A stretch of 64,000 nucleotides of DNA from contig CM040428.1 in the NCBI GenBank assembly GCA_022702705.1, forward strand, positions 101,195,805-101,259,804. Reading direction: 5' to 3'. The DNA comes from Papilionanthe hookeriana x Papilionanthe teres (taxonomy: Eukaryota; Streptophyta; Magnoliopsida; Asparagales; Orchidaceae). The position numbers and the translations under genes are program-made. Position 1 is the first letter of the stretch, and every line of letters starts with the position of its first letter. The notes under the pieces were generated by a model. That model did not search any database, had not been told where the DNA came from, and was given only the letters and a program-made list of their open reading frames with translations. Below are positions 21,846-34,330 of the stretch, piece after piece.

Positions 21846-24800
21846 TTAATCCATTAACTTTAAAATTTTTCCCGTTTTGGGATCTTTAACATCCACAGCT
21901 CCATAATGGTATACTTTTTCAATTATATATGGTTCTATCCATTTTGATCTTAATTTTCCAGGAAAAAGTCTTAAACAAGTATTAAATAATAATACTTTTT
22001 GTCCAGGCTCAAATATTTTTCCTGAAATCTTTTTATCATGTATTATTTTCATTTTCTCTTTATAAATCCTTGCATTTTCATATGATTCATTTCTTATTTC
22101 ATCCATCTCATTCAATTGCAATAATCGTTTTTCTCTTGCAGTATTCAAATCAAAATTAAACTCCTTTATCGCCCAATAAGTATTATGTTCAAGTTCAACA
22201 AGTAGGTGACAATGTTTACCATAAACTAACAAGTAAGGTGGCATTCTGATTGGTGTCTTATAAACTGTTCTATAAGCCCATAATGCAGAATGAAGTGTAT
22301 CAACCCAATCAGTTCTTTTAGGATTAATAGTCTTCTCTAAAATTCTTTTAATTTCTCTATTTGATACTTCAGCCATTCCACTTGTTTGTGGGTGATATGC
22401 TGTTGCAATTCTGTGTTTGATTCCAAATTTTTCCAATAATGATTGAATTCTTATATTTCTAAAATGACTTCCACCATCTGTGATAATTACCTTAAGCATT
22501 TCAAATCTTGAAAAAATCATCTTCTTTAAAAATTTTGAAACACTTTTGGAATCACAGCTAGGTAAAGCTACAACTTCAATCCACTTTGAATATTTCCATA
22601 TGATGGTACAAATGGTCCCATAAAGTCTAAACCCCATATATCAAAAATTTCAACTTCCAATATATAGTTTAAAGGCATTTCATCTTTCTTGGATATATTT
22701 CTCATCCTTTGACATTGATCACATGTTTTCACAAAATGTCTCACATCTTTAAATAAGGTAGGCCAAAAAATCCTGAATTTAAAATTGTAAATGCAGTTTT
22801 ATCTACTCCAAAGTGTCCTCCAAATTCGGAATCATGACATTTTTGAATAATAGTATAAGTTTCTTCATAAGGTACGCATCTACGAATTACAGAATCTCTT
22901 CCTAATTTAAATAAATGAGGATCTTCCCAAATATAAGATTTAGCATCGTTTTTAAATTTCTTAATAAATTTGTTATCCAATCCACAAGGTAAAATATTGC
23001 TAACTAAATAGTTAACTATATCTGCATACCAAGGTGTTTGGTATTCTTGAATAACATACAAATGTTCATCGGAAATTTCTCATTTATATTTTCTTCAGTA
23101 ATAACATCATTCTTAATTCTAGATAAATGATCAGCAATTTGGTTGTCCGTTCCTTTTCTATCCACTATTTGAAAATCAAATTCTTGTAGAAGTAAAACCC
23201 ATCTTATCATTCTAGGTTTAATATCTTTTTTCGTCATTAAATATTTAATAGCGGAATGATCAGTATGAACTATGCATTTGATACCAAGAAGATAAGGTCT
23301 AAATTTATCAAAGGCATATACTATAGCTAAAAGCTCTTTCTCAGTAGTAGTGTAATTTCTTTGAGTTTCGGTAAGAGTTTTACTAGCATAATATATAACG
23401 TTGAAAATTTTCTCATATTTTTGTCCCATTACACCTCCAATTGCAAAATCACTTGCATCGCACATTAATTCAAAATGTTTATTCCAATTAGGTGCAATAA
23501 TTATAGGTGCAGTTATTAATTTGTCTTTTAAAATATTGAAAGCATTAACACGGTCTTCATTAAATTCAAATTTAGCTTCTTTTTCCAATAAATGACAAAG
23601 AGGTTTAGCAATTTTAGAAAAATCCTTTATATATCTTCTATAAAATCCAGCATGACCTAGAAAACTTCTCACATCAGTAACAGTAGTACGGGGTTGCAGT
23701 TTAGCAATAATTTTTACTTTTGTTTGATCAACTTCCATCCCTTTTTGTGAAACTTTATGACCAAGTACAATGCCTTCTGTGACCATAAATTGACATTTTT
23801 CCCAGTTAAGAACTAAATTTGTTTCTTCACATCTTCTCGAACTTTGGAAATATTTTCAAATAAGACTCAAAAGAAGTTCCAAAAGCCGAAAAATCGTCCA
23901 TGAATACTTCAATTCCTTTGTCGATCAAATCACAAAATATTGACATCATACATCTTTGAAAAGTTGCGGGTGCATTATATAAACCAAAAGGCATTCTTCT
24001 AAAGGCAAATGTTCCATAAGGACTTGTAAATGTTGTTTTCTCTTGGTCCTCGGGAGCAATAAGTAATCGATGATAACCGAGAATATCCATCCGTAAAACG
24101 TAAATATGAGTGTCCAGCTAATTTGTCAAGCATTTGATCCAAGAAAGGTAAAGGAAAATGATCCTTTCTAGTGGCGTCATTTAACTTCCGATAATCAATG
24201 CAAATTTGTCATCCAGTCACTTGTCTTGTAGGAATTAGTTTATTTTTATCATTGATGATGATGATTACTCCTCCTTTCTTCGGAACACAATGAATAGGAC
24301 TTACCCATTGGCTATCCAAAATAGGATAAATAATTCCAGCATCTAACCATTTTAAAATTTCTTTTTTAACAACCTCTTTCATGATAGGATTTAATCTTCT
24401 TCGTGGTTCAACAGTAGGTTTAAAATTTTGTTCCATTAAAATTCTATGCATACAAATGGAAGGGCTTATTCCTCTAACATCAGCAATAGTCCAACCAAAT
24501 GCTTTTTTATAATTCTTTAACACTCCTATTAATTTTTCTTCTTGATCTAAACTTAGCTCAGAAGAAATAATAATAGGTAAAGTTAATGAATTGCCAAGAA
24601 ATGCAAACTTAAAATGTGAAGGTAACATTTTTAATTTCAGTTCAAGGGCTTTTTTAATTAAGGGTAAAAGTATATCATTTTGAGTTATGTATAAAGTTTC
24701 TCAGTTATCTTTAAAATAATGAGTTTCTTTAAGTAATTTATCTTCTTTTAGTTCTTCATTTTCATCAATTAAAAATTTAATTTCTTCTTCAGGAATGATT

Positions 24801-25651
24801 TTTCATTTTTCTCGATAGTGTTTATCAATTATAAAATCAAAAATATCCATTCAATAACATATTTCTTTGTCAGGGTACTTCATCGATTTAAGAACATTGA
24901 ATTTAATCTCTTGATCATTAACTCTCATAGTTAATTCTCCTTTTTGCACATCAATCATAGCTCATCCGGTAGCTAGAAAAGGTCTCCCTAAAATAATTGG
25001 TATTTCTTTATCTTCTTCCATATCAAGCACAATGAAATCCACGGGAAGATAAATTTATCTACTTTAACAAGTACATCCTCTATAACTCCTTTAGGGTAAG
25101 TGATAGATCTATCAGCTAAGCGAAAGGTTACGAGTGGTGGGAGTAATCTCTCCTAAATTCAACCTTCGATAAATAGAAAATGGCATGAGATTAATACTTG
25201 GTCCTAAATCACACAAAGCTTTTCCACAAAATTTTTCTCCAATAGCACAAGGTATAGTAAAACTTCCAGGATCTTTAAGTTTTTGAGGTAATTTCTTTTG
25301 AATTATTGCACTACATTCTTCACTTAGTGCAACAGTTTCAAAAGCTTCAAATTTTCATTTCTTTTTTAATATATCCTTCATAAATTTTGCATAAGTTGGC
25401 ATCTGTTCCAAGGATGCAAAGGGTTTATTTATAGTAAGTTTCTTAAAATTTTCAATGAACTTAGAAAATTGATGATCGAGCTTCTATTGTTTTAATCTTT
25501 GAGGAAAAGGTGGTGGTGGTTTTTCAACTTCCACATTAATAGAAATATTGGTTTGATCTTGATTAGGAGAAGGAGTTTCTTTAGGTTTTTCAATCTATTC
25601 AACCTCAATCTCTTTTTCAATTTCATTCTGCATTCTTTCTTTTAATTCCTT
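21846..25651 (-). pseudogene. E2 pol: protease, RT, RNase H, integrase
   Basis: Minus-strand order. Protease has LCDLGPSINLM (about 25195-25225), an A-to-P change in the usual DLGAS, then a frameshift. RT spans about 24630-23780 with YKKAFGWTIADV, TFTSPYGTFAFRRMPFG and VFMDDFS. RNase H (23016-23786) has FELMCDASDFAIGGVMGQ, YTTTEKELLAIVYA and VHTDHSAIKYLM, and is open over 256 codons. Integrase (21846-23000) has CHDSEFGGHFGVDK, the second catalytic Asp in IITDGGSHFRN, the Glu in SNREIKRIL, and a C-terminal module around KWIEPYIIEKVYHYG. The order PR-RT-RH-IN is that of Ty3/gypsy. Frameshifts separate the domains, and a small deletion precedes KWIEVVALP. Confidence 0.93.
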
Positions 25652-27003
25652 TCAGCTTCTAAGTTGTACAGCTTTAACATGTTCATGTTCTTTTCCAGTT
25701 TCTTTTGGATTAATTTCAACATTACTAGGAAGTGTTCTTGGAGGTCTGTAATTAATTAAATTAGTGATTTGTCCCATTTGATTCTCAATATTACGAATAG
25801 CAGTATTTTGATTTTGTAATTGATTACTCATTTGTAAAATTAATTCTTCTATTGATAACTTTTTCTGTTGATTATTGAATCTATGTGGTTTATAATTTGA
25901 ATTTACTTGTTTATTCCAATTTCCAGTTGGATGGGATTGATTATTACCCCATTGTTGTTGTTGATTATTCCAGTTAAAATTAGGGTGATTTTTCCATCCA
26001 GTATTATAATAGTTTGAATACGGATTATTTTTACTAGCAATAGCTTGTAAAGTTTCAATAGTTTGAGAATCTTCAATATTAGATGAGTTGTTATGTGATA
26101 TGTTGATGGAAAAATTATCCAATTTCTTAGATATTGCAGCTACTTGTGAAGCTAAGATAGAAAAGGCTTCGTTATCTTGAATACTTGACATTCTTTTAGG
26201 ATTAATCCTTTCAGAAGGCCATTGAAAATTATTATTAGCCATTTCTTCAATTAAAGTATAAGCTTCTTCAAATGATTTAGACATTAAAGAACCTCTAGCA
26301 GCAGCATCAATAATTGATTTTAGTGATCCAATTAAACCATTATAAAATGTTTGAATAATTAACCAATCAGGTAAAGCATGATGAGAACATTTTCTTAATA
26401 GTTCTTTAAATCTTTCCCAAGTTTCATAAATTGTCTCCTCGTCAAATTGACTAAATGATGTAATATCATTTCTTAATTTAGCAGTTTTAGAAGGAGGAAA
26501 ATATTTAGCAAGGAATTTTTGTGCCATTTCAGCCTATATTTTAATAAAACCTGTTGCTAATGAGTTCAACCACATCTTTGCTTTATCTCTTAAAGAAAAA
26601 GGAATGAGTCTAAGTCTAATAGCATCATCAGAAACATTGTTATATTTAAAGGTAGCACAAAGTTCTAAAAAACAAGCAAGGTGTAAATTTGGATCCTCAT
26701 TTGGTGTTTCTCCAAATTGATTATTTTAAACCATTTGAATGATAGCTGGTTTAACCTCAAAAGAATTAGCATCTACTGTAGGTATTTGAATACTACTATG
26801 AAGTTCATCAACTGTAGGGTTAGCATAATCCCTTAATGGTTTGTAAACATTTTGTTCATTAATTTCAATTGGATTTTGTAAATTGTTATGTAAATCAACC
26901 ATCTCTTTAATTTTTTTAGTTTGTTTTCCTTTTTTAATTCTTCTAATAGTTCTTTCTAACTCAGAATCTAAAGGTAATAATCCTTCAGATCAGCACTACG
27001 CAT
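25652..27003 (-). pseudogene. E2 gag
   Basis: The ATG at 27003-27001 (MRSADLK) matches the gag start of E3 and E4 (ATG + 2-3 codons + GLVP-type motif) but is followed by a frameshift. Further on come PLRDYANPTVDEL, NEDPNLHLACFLELCATFKY and RLIPFSLRDKAKMWLNSL, then AQKFLAKYFPPSKTAKLRND: the retrotransposon gag (capsid-like) domain. The C-terminal half is open for 291 codons and has an N/Q-rich tract (NWNNQQQQWGNNQ). I see no CCHC zinc knuckle. Two stops interrupt the N-terminal half. Gag would form the virus-like particle in the cytoplasm. Confidence 0.9.
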
Positions 27004-27063
27004 AAAAAGTAAATTAACAAGAAATAAAATCTCTACTTATAAAAAAACAATTTTTATTTTATT

Positions 27064-27082
27064 TTATATATATATATATATA
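27064..27082. repeat. (TA)n simple repeat
   Basis: Pure TA run between the E2 PBS and gag start. Confidence 0.95.
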
Positions 27083-27170
27083 TTTTTGGTATTTTATATT
27101 TTTAACAATAAAAGAAAATGAATAAAATAAAATAAAAAATATTTAAAATCTAAAAATTTGGCTCCGCTCC

Positions 27171-27187
27171 TCCCAGCAACGGCGCCA
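27171..27187 (-). other. E2 primer binding site (tRNA-Asp)
   Basis: tcccagcaacggcgcca is close to the plant tRNA-Asp 3' end TCCCCGGCAACGGCGCCA, in the correct position next to the 5' LTR. A second PBS-like site lies inside the LTR at 27231-27248. Confidence 0.9.
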
Positions 27188-27193
27188 AAAACT

Positions 27194-29019
27194 TGACCCA
27201 ATGCTATATATATGCGTACTAAAAATTCAATCCCCGACAACGGCGACAAAAACTTCGACCCGCAATTCGCCGATGACAAATATAATAATTAATGCTTTCA
27301 AATATATGTAATAGATAATAATAGCAACTAGTGTATACAAATATAATTTTATTGAAAATATTTTACACACTAGGGGTACTACGCAAGTATACGTATCGTA
27401 TCAAGTAATATAGGGCTTTGAAACAAAGACCCCAGTATCGATCCCACGAGGAGTGAGTTATGGATTTTTAAATATTTTAATTTTATTTTTATGTATTTCT
27501 TTTATAGTTTATAAATTTGATATTTTTAATTTACTAGATGCAATAATAAAGCAGTAATGAAAGATGCAATAATAAAGTAGTAATGAAATGATTGGTGTAA
27601 ATAGCAATAAGAACACAACTTTTTTCCTTTCAATTAATCCAAGATTTTCTAAGATAATGATAATATTCGTGGAGAATATAAATTTATGGTATTGTGCCAA
27701 ATAGAAGCGTTCATATTCTTTACCCTTTGATCCAGGTGTAACGAACATTGGCTAGCCTATAGATCAGGTCCGGATGTATTGCTAGTAGAATGGGTTAATC
27801 TAAGCTCACACTACTAGATGTCCAAGGGTGGCTATGATCGACCCTACTAGTGACCCTTTCCTTCTCTATAAACCAAATTACAAGAATTTAGTCTGTCACT
27901 CTAAAAACTTATTACTTCTATGCCCATTATATAATATCTTTCTATTTATTTGCACTTCACCTTGAATAACCCGCACAAGGCCTTCAACTACCCAAGGATT
28001 CATGTGATATCTACTGGTTAAGAATTCATCTCCTTCTATGTATCAAAACTCTTCAACAGATTTTAACAATACAAGTGATCAATTTGTAAAAAAAATGAAG
28101 ATTCGATATTAATATCATCACAATGTTTTAAAATATAAATAGTTTTAAATTTTCCATCGAATTTTATATTATCTTATTTATCTTTTCATAATTGAAAGGA
28201 GAAAGTAAGCTAACTAATCAGAACACATTGAATTTAACTTTGAATAAATCTACAAATACTTATCTCAAGTGTTTCTCCTACTGAACCTCTGAATTTTTCT
28301 GACTCCAAAGCAAATAAACTTCAAAAGCACCAACTCTTTAATCTCTCAATACAAACTCTAAATAAACTCACTAATTAATAAAAGTGGCCCTAAAGTATTT
28401 CTCTAATTCTCCCTCTATATAGGGCTCTAGATAGGGGAACGTATGGGGGCGTTTTCCTCTGAAGGAGTACCCTCTTATTTATAGGCTTCAAGGGTTGCCT
28501 TGAGGCACCTCTTCAAAATGTGTCCACATTCAATGAATCTTCTAGAAGGTGTTTCTGGCGCCTAGGCGCCAAAATCTGACGCCTAGGCGCCGGACTCTGC
28601 GTCCAGCTCTTCGCACCTCTTCGCGATTAAAACCGTTTCCAAGCGTCCAAATGCATTGTATCACATGTCCTATAAACCAGGAACAACTGACAGTCTTCTA
28701 GAAGGTCCAATAACCGCTAACACCGTCAAAATAACCGTCCAAAAGTCGTCGAAAATCTTACCGGATCCCGTATCGACCCGGCGCTTAGGCGCCGGATTCT
28801 GGCGCCTAGGCGCCAGACCAATAATTTTGACAATTTTGCATTTTGGCTCCATTTTTGCTCCTTTTTGCTCCTTTTTGCTCCTTTTTCACTTTTTTCCTTC
28901 TTGAACATTTTTCCATCACCTATATCCAAAAACACAAAAATACCTTTCATTAAAGCATAATATCCTTAAAAATTTGATAAAAATCAAGGCATAAAAATGG
29001 GTATTTTTTTCATGGATCA
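27194..29019 (-). repeat. E2 5' LTR
   Basis: 1826 bp, colinear with 15648-17496. It contains an inner PBS-like site (27231-27248), the U5 block (27370-27450), a TATA box (28475-28484), GGCGCC clusters (28556-28593 with two units where the 3' LTR has one; 28778-28815) and a tandem of gctccttttt 10-mers (28856-28886). Confidence 0.95.
28475..28484 (-). promoter_or_regulatory. TATA box of E2 5' LTR
   Basis: CTATAAATAA on the minus strand, about 70 bases downstream of the GGCGCC cluster at 28556-28593. The equivalent in the 3' LTR is at 16951-16960. Confidence 0.7.
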
Positions 29020-29326
29020 CCTAATGAATTTTCTTCAATCATGGAAATTGGCTGAAAAAAATTTCTTCCAAATTAGTTTATCTTTCTTGAAATTCCAGCA
29101 ACTTGATTTACTAGCATTGTAAAAGCATCATTATCATGAATATTAACTACCTTTTTAGGATTTAACCTTTCAGAAGGCCATTGAAAATTGTTAGTAGTCA
29201 TTTCTTCAATTAAAGATTAAGCATCAGTAAACTGTTTAGACATTAATGAACCCCCAGCACTGGCATTGATAATAGATCTAAGAGATCCAACTAATCTATT
29301 ATAAAAATCTAGAATTATTAACCAAT
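29020..29326 (-). pseudogene. E1 gag, middle fragment between E2 and X2
   Basis: Translates on the minus strand with gag motifs WLIILDFYNRLVGSLRSII, GGSLMSKQF, then NFQWPSERLNPKK and a NIHDNDAF segment, colinear with E2 and E3 gag. One in-frame stop (after FTDA). It is bounded on the left by the E2 target copy cctaa (29020-29024) and on the right by the X2 target copy ccaat (29322-29326). Confidence 0.9.
29322..29326. repeat. X2 target-site duplication, left copy
   Basis: ccaat, identical to 36690-36694. Confidence 0.95.
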
Positions 29327-30830
29327 TGTCGGCATATTTTTAGATTTTAAATTTGATTTAAATATATATATATAATTTAGAAAGTAGCATTTGATTTTGA
29401 AAATAATTTTAAGTTTGAAAATTTTAAGATGTGAAATCAAACTGATCCCACATCCCGAATAGTTTATATAAACGAGCACCACACCACAAACCGTATATCT
29501 ATCCCGGAGAATAGACACTATCGCTCGATGATGGGGCTCGATTAAATAAACTAGAAGATTTGTGACATCCGTTTGGTTTGCGAACCAATTTTATAAGTCG
29601 ACAAGTTCCCCTGCTTAATATAAAGGAATTAAGCAGGGTTTATATTACTTGGGTTCTTAAAGTTCCCTATAAGGGCAAGCCCCTATAGTTAATTACATCT
29701 TAAATGACGGGAATCACTTAAGAAAACTCTCGATAATCATCGGTAATTTCGCTCTCAAGAATTTCAAAGTTTAAGTTTTCAAGGGATTGAATTTTGGAAT
29801 TTCAATAGGGAATGGATCAAATTTGGAACATTTTATTTTGGGAATTCAAAGGAAGAAAGGTAGGAGAAATTACAGATTCGAAGCGAACTTCGGTAATTTC
29901 CCGACTATCCTATTGTTTGTCTTGAATTTAGGAAAGTCCTAATGTTTAGTTAATGTTTTGATCTTGCCAATTTTAATTAATTAGGACTTATATTCGTATG
30001 ATGTGATCACATAAATAGCCTCGAAGATTTGAGGGTTTATGTAGTATCGGACGACTACCTCAGAATCCTAAGACCGATTAGGGCTTAATTTGCAATGCAA
30101 ATGCCTAACAAAAGGTTGAGGATTTATGTTGCACTAGGAAAACTACCTCGAAGTCCTATGGTTTAGTTATTTAATTCTAAGAAATGTTTAGTCGATGTAG
30201 AGTTATTTTGTCGACGAAGATGGCCGTGCTGCCCACCATGCTCCGAGCTCCTTGTTATTGCAGAGGTTTAGAAATCATAAATCAAGAGATGAGAGAAGTG
30301 TTTTGGTTTAGAGAAGGTCTTAATTTCCATAGTGTTTTCTATGTTTTAATTAAAACAAATCTTAAAGTTGATTATAACAACACCGGTTAAGATCCCACGG
30401 TTCCATCCTTCCGGCATCGTTATTTTTATCGGATTCAATTAGTCCAGATGAATTTGCTAAACTCAACTATATGAGTTCCACACTTTCATTTAGACCGTGG
30501 AAATCCCGTTAGCAACACGTAGGTTACATCATCCGAGGTATTCCCGATCATCCAACAAGACGTTTTAATTTAGTTGTAGTTGTAGTTTTGTTGTTCTGTT
30601 TGTGATTAAATTTTGAGTTGTTTTATATTTTGAAATGTTGTGGTGGTGAATTTTATCTTGTAATGATTTTTAATTTAGTTTTGGTTTCAGTTTTAGGGAC
30701 TATCCTAAAGGTGTGGGTTTTCATGCAACGAGTTGTTTATCATGCAAGAAAAGTAAGTGCGATGCAATTGCAATAAAGTAAATTGCAATAAAATAAAAGC
30801 GTACCTTGAGGGTCTTCCCGTCATCCCAAG

Positions 30831-33800
30831 CTGCACTTAAAACACATATCATAGCATTTAAGTACCTAGGTAAAGCTAAGGGAAAGGTTTTGGTTTTCTA
30901 CCAAGTTCCTAATCCTATAGCTAGTCACCACCTATGACGTCTAGGCTCTTGTGTTTTGGTTTAAGGACGATTTTCTTCATCAAAGAACAATTAAGTTCAA
31001 TTGTTCTTATAAATATCCTATCATACTGAGGAAGTGCTTAAGACGAGTCTTAAAACATCTTTCAATACCTCTAGGATTGTTTTTAAGTCCAAGAGAATTT
31101 AATTATACAAGTGAATTAATCGTCCAGGAGTTCAAGTTTTGTTCTCTTGCTTAGTGAACTAGGACATTTGAATATCCTATAAGTGAAGTAACACTTCACT
31201 TAATACTCCGTTTAGGAGTTATGACAACAAGAGCTTTTGAGGGCAAATTGATGTTCAGTGATTTGTGATTTAATTTAATTTCAATTAATGGGTTTAAGTT
31301 TGGAATAATGTTCAAGTTGTTTTAGATTTATTTTGAATTCTTTATGTCTTAGGTGATGTTATATTTAATTCAATTTAATTTAATTTAATTTTAATTTAAT
31401 TTAATTTGGTTTAGTTTTAATTTTAATTTAATTTTATTTTTTAATTTAATTTTAATTTTATTTTAACTTGATTTTATTTTTTATTTAATTTAATTTAATT
31501 TAATATGTTTTAATTTAATTTAATTTAATTTAGTTTAATTTAATTTAATTTAATTTAATTTAATTTAAATTTAAATTTAATTTAATTCAATTTAATTTAA
31601 TTTAATTTAAATTTTAATTTAATTTTATTTTAATTTTAATTTAATATTTTATTTTTTATGCTTTAAGGATGATTTAATTTTAATTGTTAAAATATTAATT
31701 TAATTGAAATCTTAGAAGGATTTAATTTAAATGTTTTAACTTTAATTTAATTTAATGATTAAGTCTTTTAGCATTTTAAATCTTGAATTTGGATTATCAT
31801 TTTAATTAGGAATTAAATATTATTGAGGTGATTAATTTAGGGATTCTTAAATTAAAGAACAAATCTCCTCCTAATAGTATCCCTATTTTAATAATTCCAA
31901 TTTTTTATTATTCTTCCAAGTTTAATTAATTATTTAATTAAGGTTTATTTTAATTATTTTCAAATTGTTTGGTAGGTTTCTACCCTTTAACTACCTTAGT
32001 TTCAAACATCCAAAATCAACTTAGTATCAAATATTTTACCCACCCTTTTAATTAAACCTAAAATTTTTAATTATAGGTTAAAATTTTAATTACCATTTTG
32101 CCCTTTAAACTTACTAATTCCATAACTCACTAAATTGAGCTTAAATGAATTTGAAATTTTTATGTGACTTCACTCATATATCAATCAAGACATTAGAGGA
32201 GAAAATATGATTTTTCTGTATTTAATTTATTTATGTAATTATTTTTGGTGGAAAATAAGGATATTCAAGGAAAATTCAACAACATGACCAAGGGAAAGTT
32301 TTTGTCCTTAAGAAAATTATGGGACATTCCTAATGACCAGAGGACCAGTTGGACCAATTTTGGTGATTTTTTGAATTATATTCTTTTTATTATAATTATT
32401 TTGAGTTTTGGAGTATTAATTAATTTAAAAATAAAATAAAGGTTGAAAAATGAATTTTATATTTTTCAAAAATCTCTCTGATATCAAGGAAACCAGAAAA
32501 CCAATTTTTATAATTTTTTGTTTTCTTTGATTTATTAGAATTATTTTAGTGGAAATGCTAAAAAATACATTTTTTTTAATTTTAAAATTACCTTAGGGCT
32601 TTAAAATTTGATATCTCATCATAGAGACTTAAGAAAAATATGGGGTTTGTTCCTAAGTGATTAAAATTCAAAAATGTGACATTTTGGTGAATTTTATTAT
32701 TTTTGTGATTTTTATTATTTTTTAAATATTAAAAATATTAAAATAATGCAAAAAATCAACTTTTTTGGAAAATTGCAATTTTAATTTTGTTAAATTTCCC
32801 TGATATCATAGAGGCTCCAAAACCAATTTGGTGAATTTTTTAGAAGTATTTTGAAAGTTATGAATTTTTGAAGTTTAGGTTTGGCTAAATGGCTAAATCA
32901 ACCCATTTGATAGGGCTAACCAAGTACAATTGACTTCAAACTTTTATGGTGGGTTCCTCTAATCCTAAAGGTTAGTGGAGAATTGATTTCAAGTCAATTT
33001 GATGTATGATTAGCTCTAATTAATTAAAGCTCCATTTTGGGTGTTTAAGCCAATTAGGGTTATTACAAGTGAGTCAACTCAAAACCTATTTTCCCTAGGG
33101 TCCTCTGGTCATAAGAAACATCACCAAATTTTTCTACAATTTATTTCACAACATGCTAATTATTGGAATTAAAATACTCAGAATAGTGACCTAGAATTGA
33201 AAAATCAATAACTCTTCATAGGGATGGCCTCTGACTTTGGAAAATTCAGGGAATGTCCCTAAATTCAGAGGCTTCAAAAGCCCTATGGTCTCATGCCATG
33301 GTGAATTGTATACATGCGTGGAGAATTGAAAATGTGCAGAGAGTAAATAAATCATTAAAAATCAAATATTCAATGAAATTAAATGATTTCTTTTCCACAT
33401 TATTCTCCTCTGTTCACTGAGCAAGCGGGTATTTTTATTTTATTTTTAGGATTTTCCTACACAAAGTTATGAATTTTCTAAGTTCTGGTAATTAAATAAA
33501 TAAGAAAATCCCTATTTTTCTACTTATCCACGCGGCGCCACGCCATCCTCGGCAGCTCCGAAGGGCCACGCGGCGCGCTCTGATTCGGCGCCGCCATCCG
33601 ACTCAGCGCTCCAGGGGCCCGCGGTTCATGTACCATCGTGCTGTCCGGCTCGATCCGGACCTTCCGCTCGATACACGCTCGATCCGACGGCTCCCAGTCA
33701 TCGTCTACGACTAGTGTGCACCCGTGACCGTCAACCTTCTAACCCTAATTTCTCACTCGATTCTCAACGGATTTTTGTGTTCTTATGCTCTATGGATTCG

Positions 33801-33902
33801 TCTTGAAGAGACGAACACATCCATACGGTAAACATGCATTGAAATTGATTCAAATTAAATGGAGAATCTCCGTAAGCTCGGTGAAGAAGAGTGAGTCCAT
33901 AC
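30831..33902 (-). other. Putative LTR intron of X2
   Basis: On the minus strand it starts CAAAG/GTATGGACTC and ends TTTTAAGTGCAG/CTTGGG. X1 has the two flanks directly joined. The interior is mostly AT-rich, as plant introns usually are, apart from a GC-rich stretch at about 33530-33730. No ORF of note and no target duplication at its ends, which argues against a later transposon insertion. Confidence 0.82.
31366..31670. repeat. taattt-type AT pentamer/hexamer array in X2 intron
   Basis: Long run of taattt and attta words with few other bases. A homologous array lies in the X3 intron at about 62588-62850. Confidence 0.9.
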
Positions 33903-34321
33903 CTTTGCTCGCAGAAGTGAAGCTTCGATTCGAGAGTTGTGTCACCTTCGATTGGGTCCAAGCAAGCTCCGGATGAAGTCCCTTTGCCTCGGTGAATCGT
34001 CTGTGTATGATTTCGACCACGCCCGATTTCAACCTTCGGAGTCCGGAACGGTGGGTGGCCCGGAGAGGGGGCTTTCACCTGGGAACTCCTTCTCTTGGTC
34101 TTGTGCAGGTGTGGGTGAGTTTAATTTGACTTTGGTGGAGGATTCGGGAATGTCCCGTTCGACTCGAGAATCGAGCTCCAAAATCGAGCTCGGCTAGTGG
34201 GGATTAGGGCACAGAACGTTGGGTATCAAATGCTCTAAGTGTGGGAGAGAGTCCGGAGTGATTTTGGCAGAGTTTCCTTAAGGTTGGTTCAAGCACCTTC
34301 CTCATGGCCGAGAGGGGTGAG

Positions 34322-34330
34322 GTTTAAATC
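34322..34330 (-). promoter_or_regulatory. Putative TATA box of X2
   Basis: GATTTAAAC on the minus strand in a CCTCTCCT...AACC context shared with X1 and X3, about 420 bases upstream of the splice donor. The first base of the box is changed (C to G) compared with X1. Confidence 0.5.

Larger units (their letters stand above)
15648..29019 (-). mobile_element. E2: full-length Athila-type LTR retrotransposon, nested in E1 gag
   Basis: 13,372 bp with both LTRs (27194-29019 and 15648-17496), a tRNA-Asp PBS (27171-27187), gag, pol, ORF-A, env-like ORF-B and a clean polypurine tract (17497-17510). Element ends are TGATCCATG and CATTGGGTCA on its own strand. The target duplication has one mismatch, and the LTRs differ by scattered substitutions and indels (1826 versus 1849 bp), so the insertion is not recent. 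Coding regions have stops and frameshifts. Confidence 0.95.
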
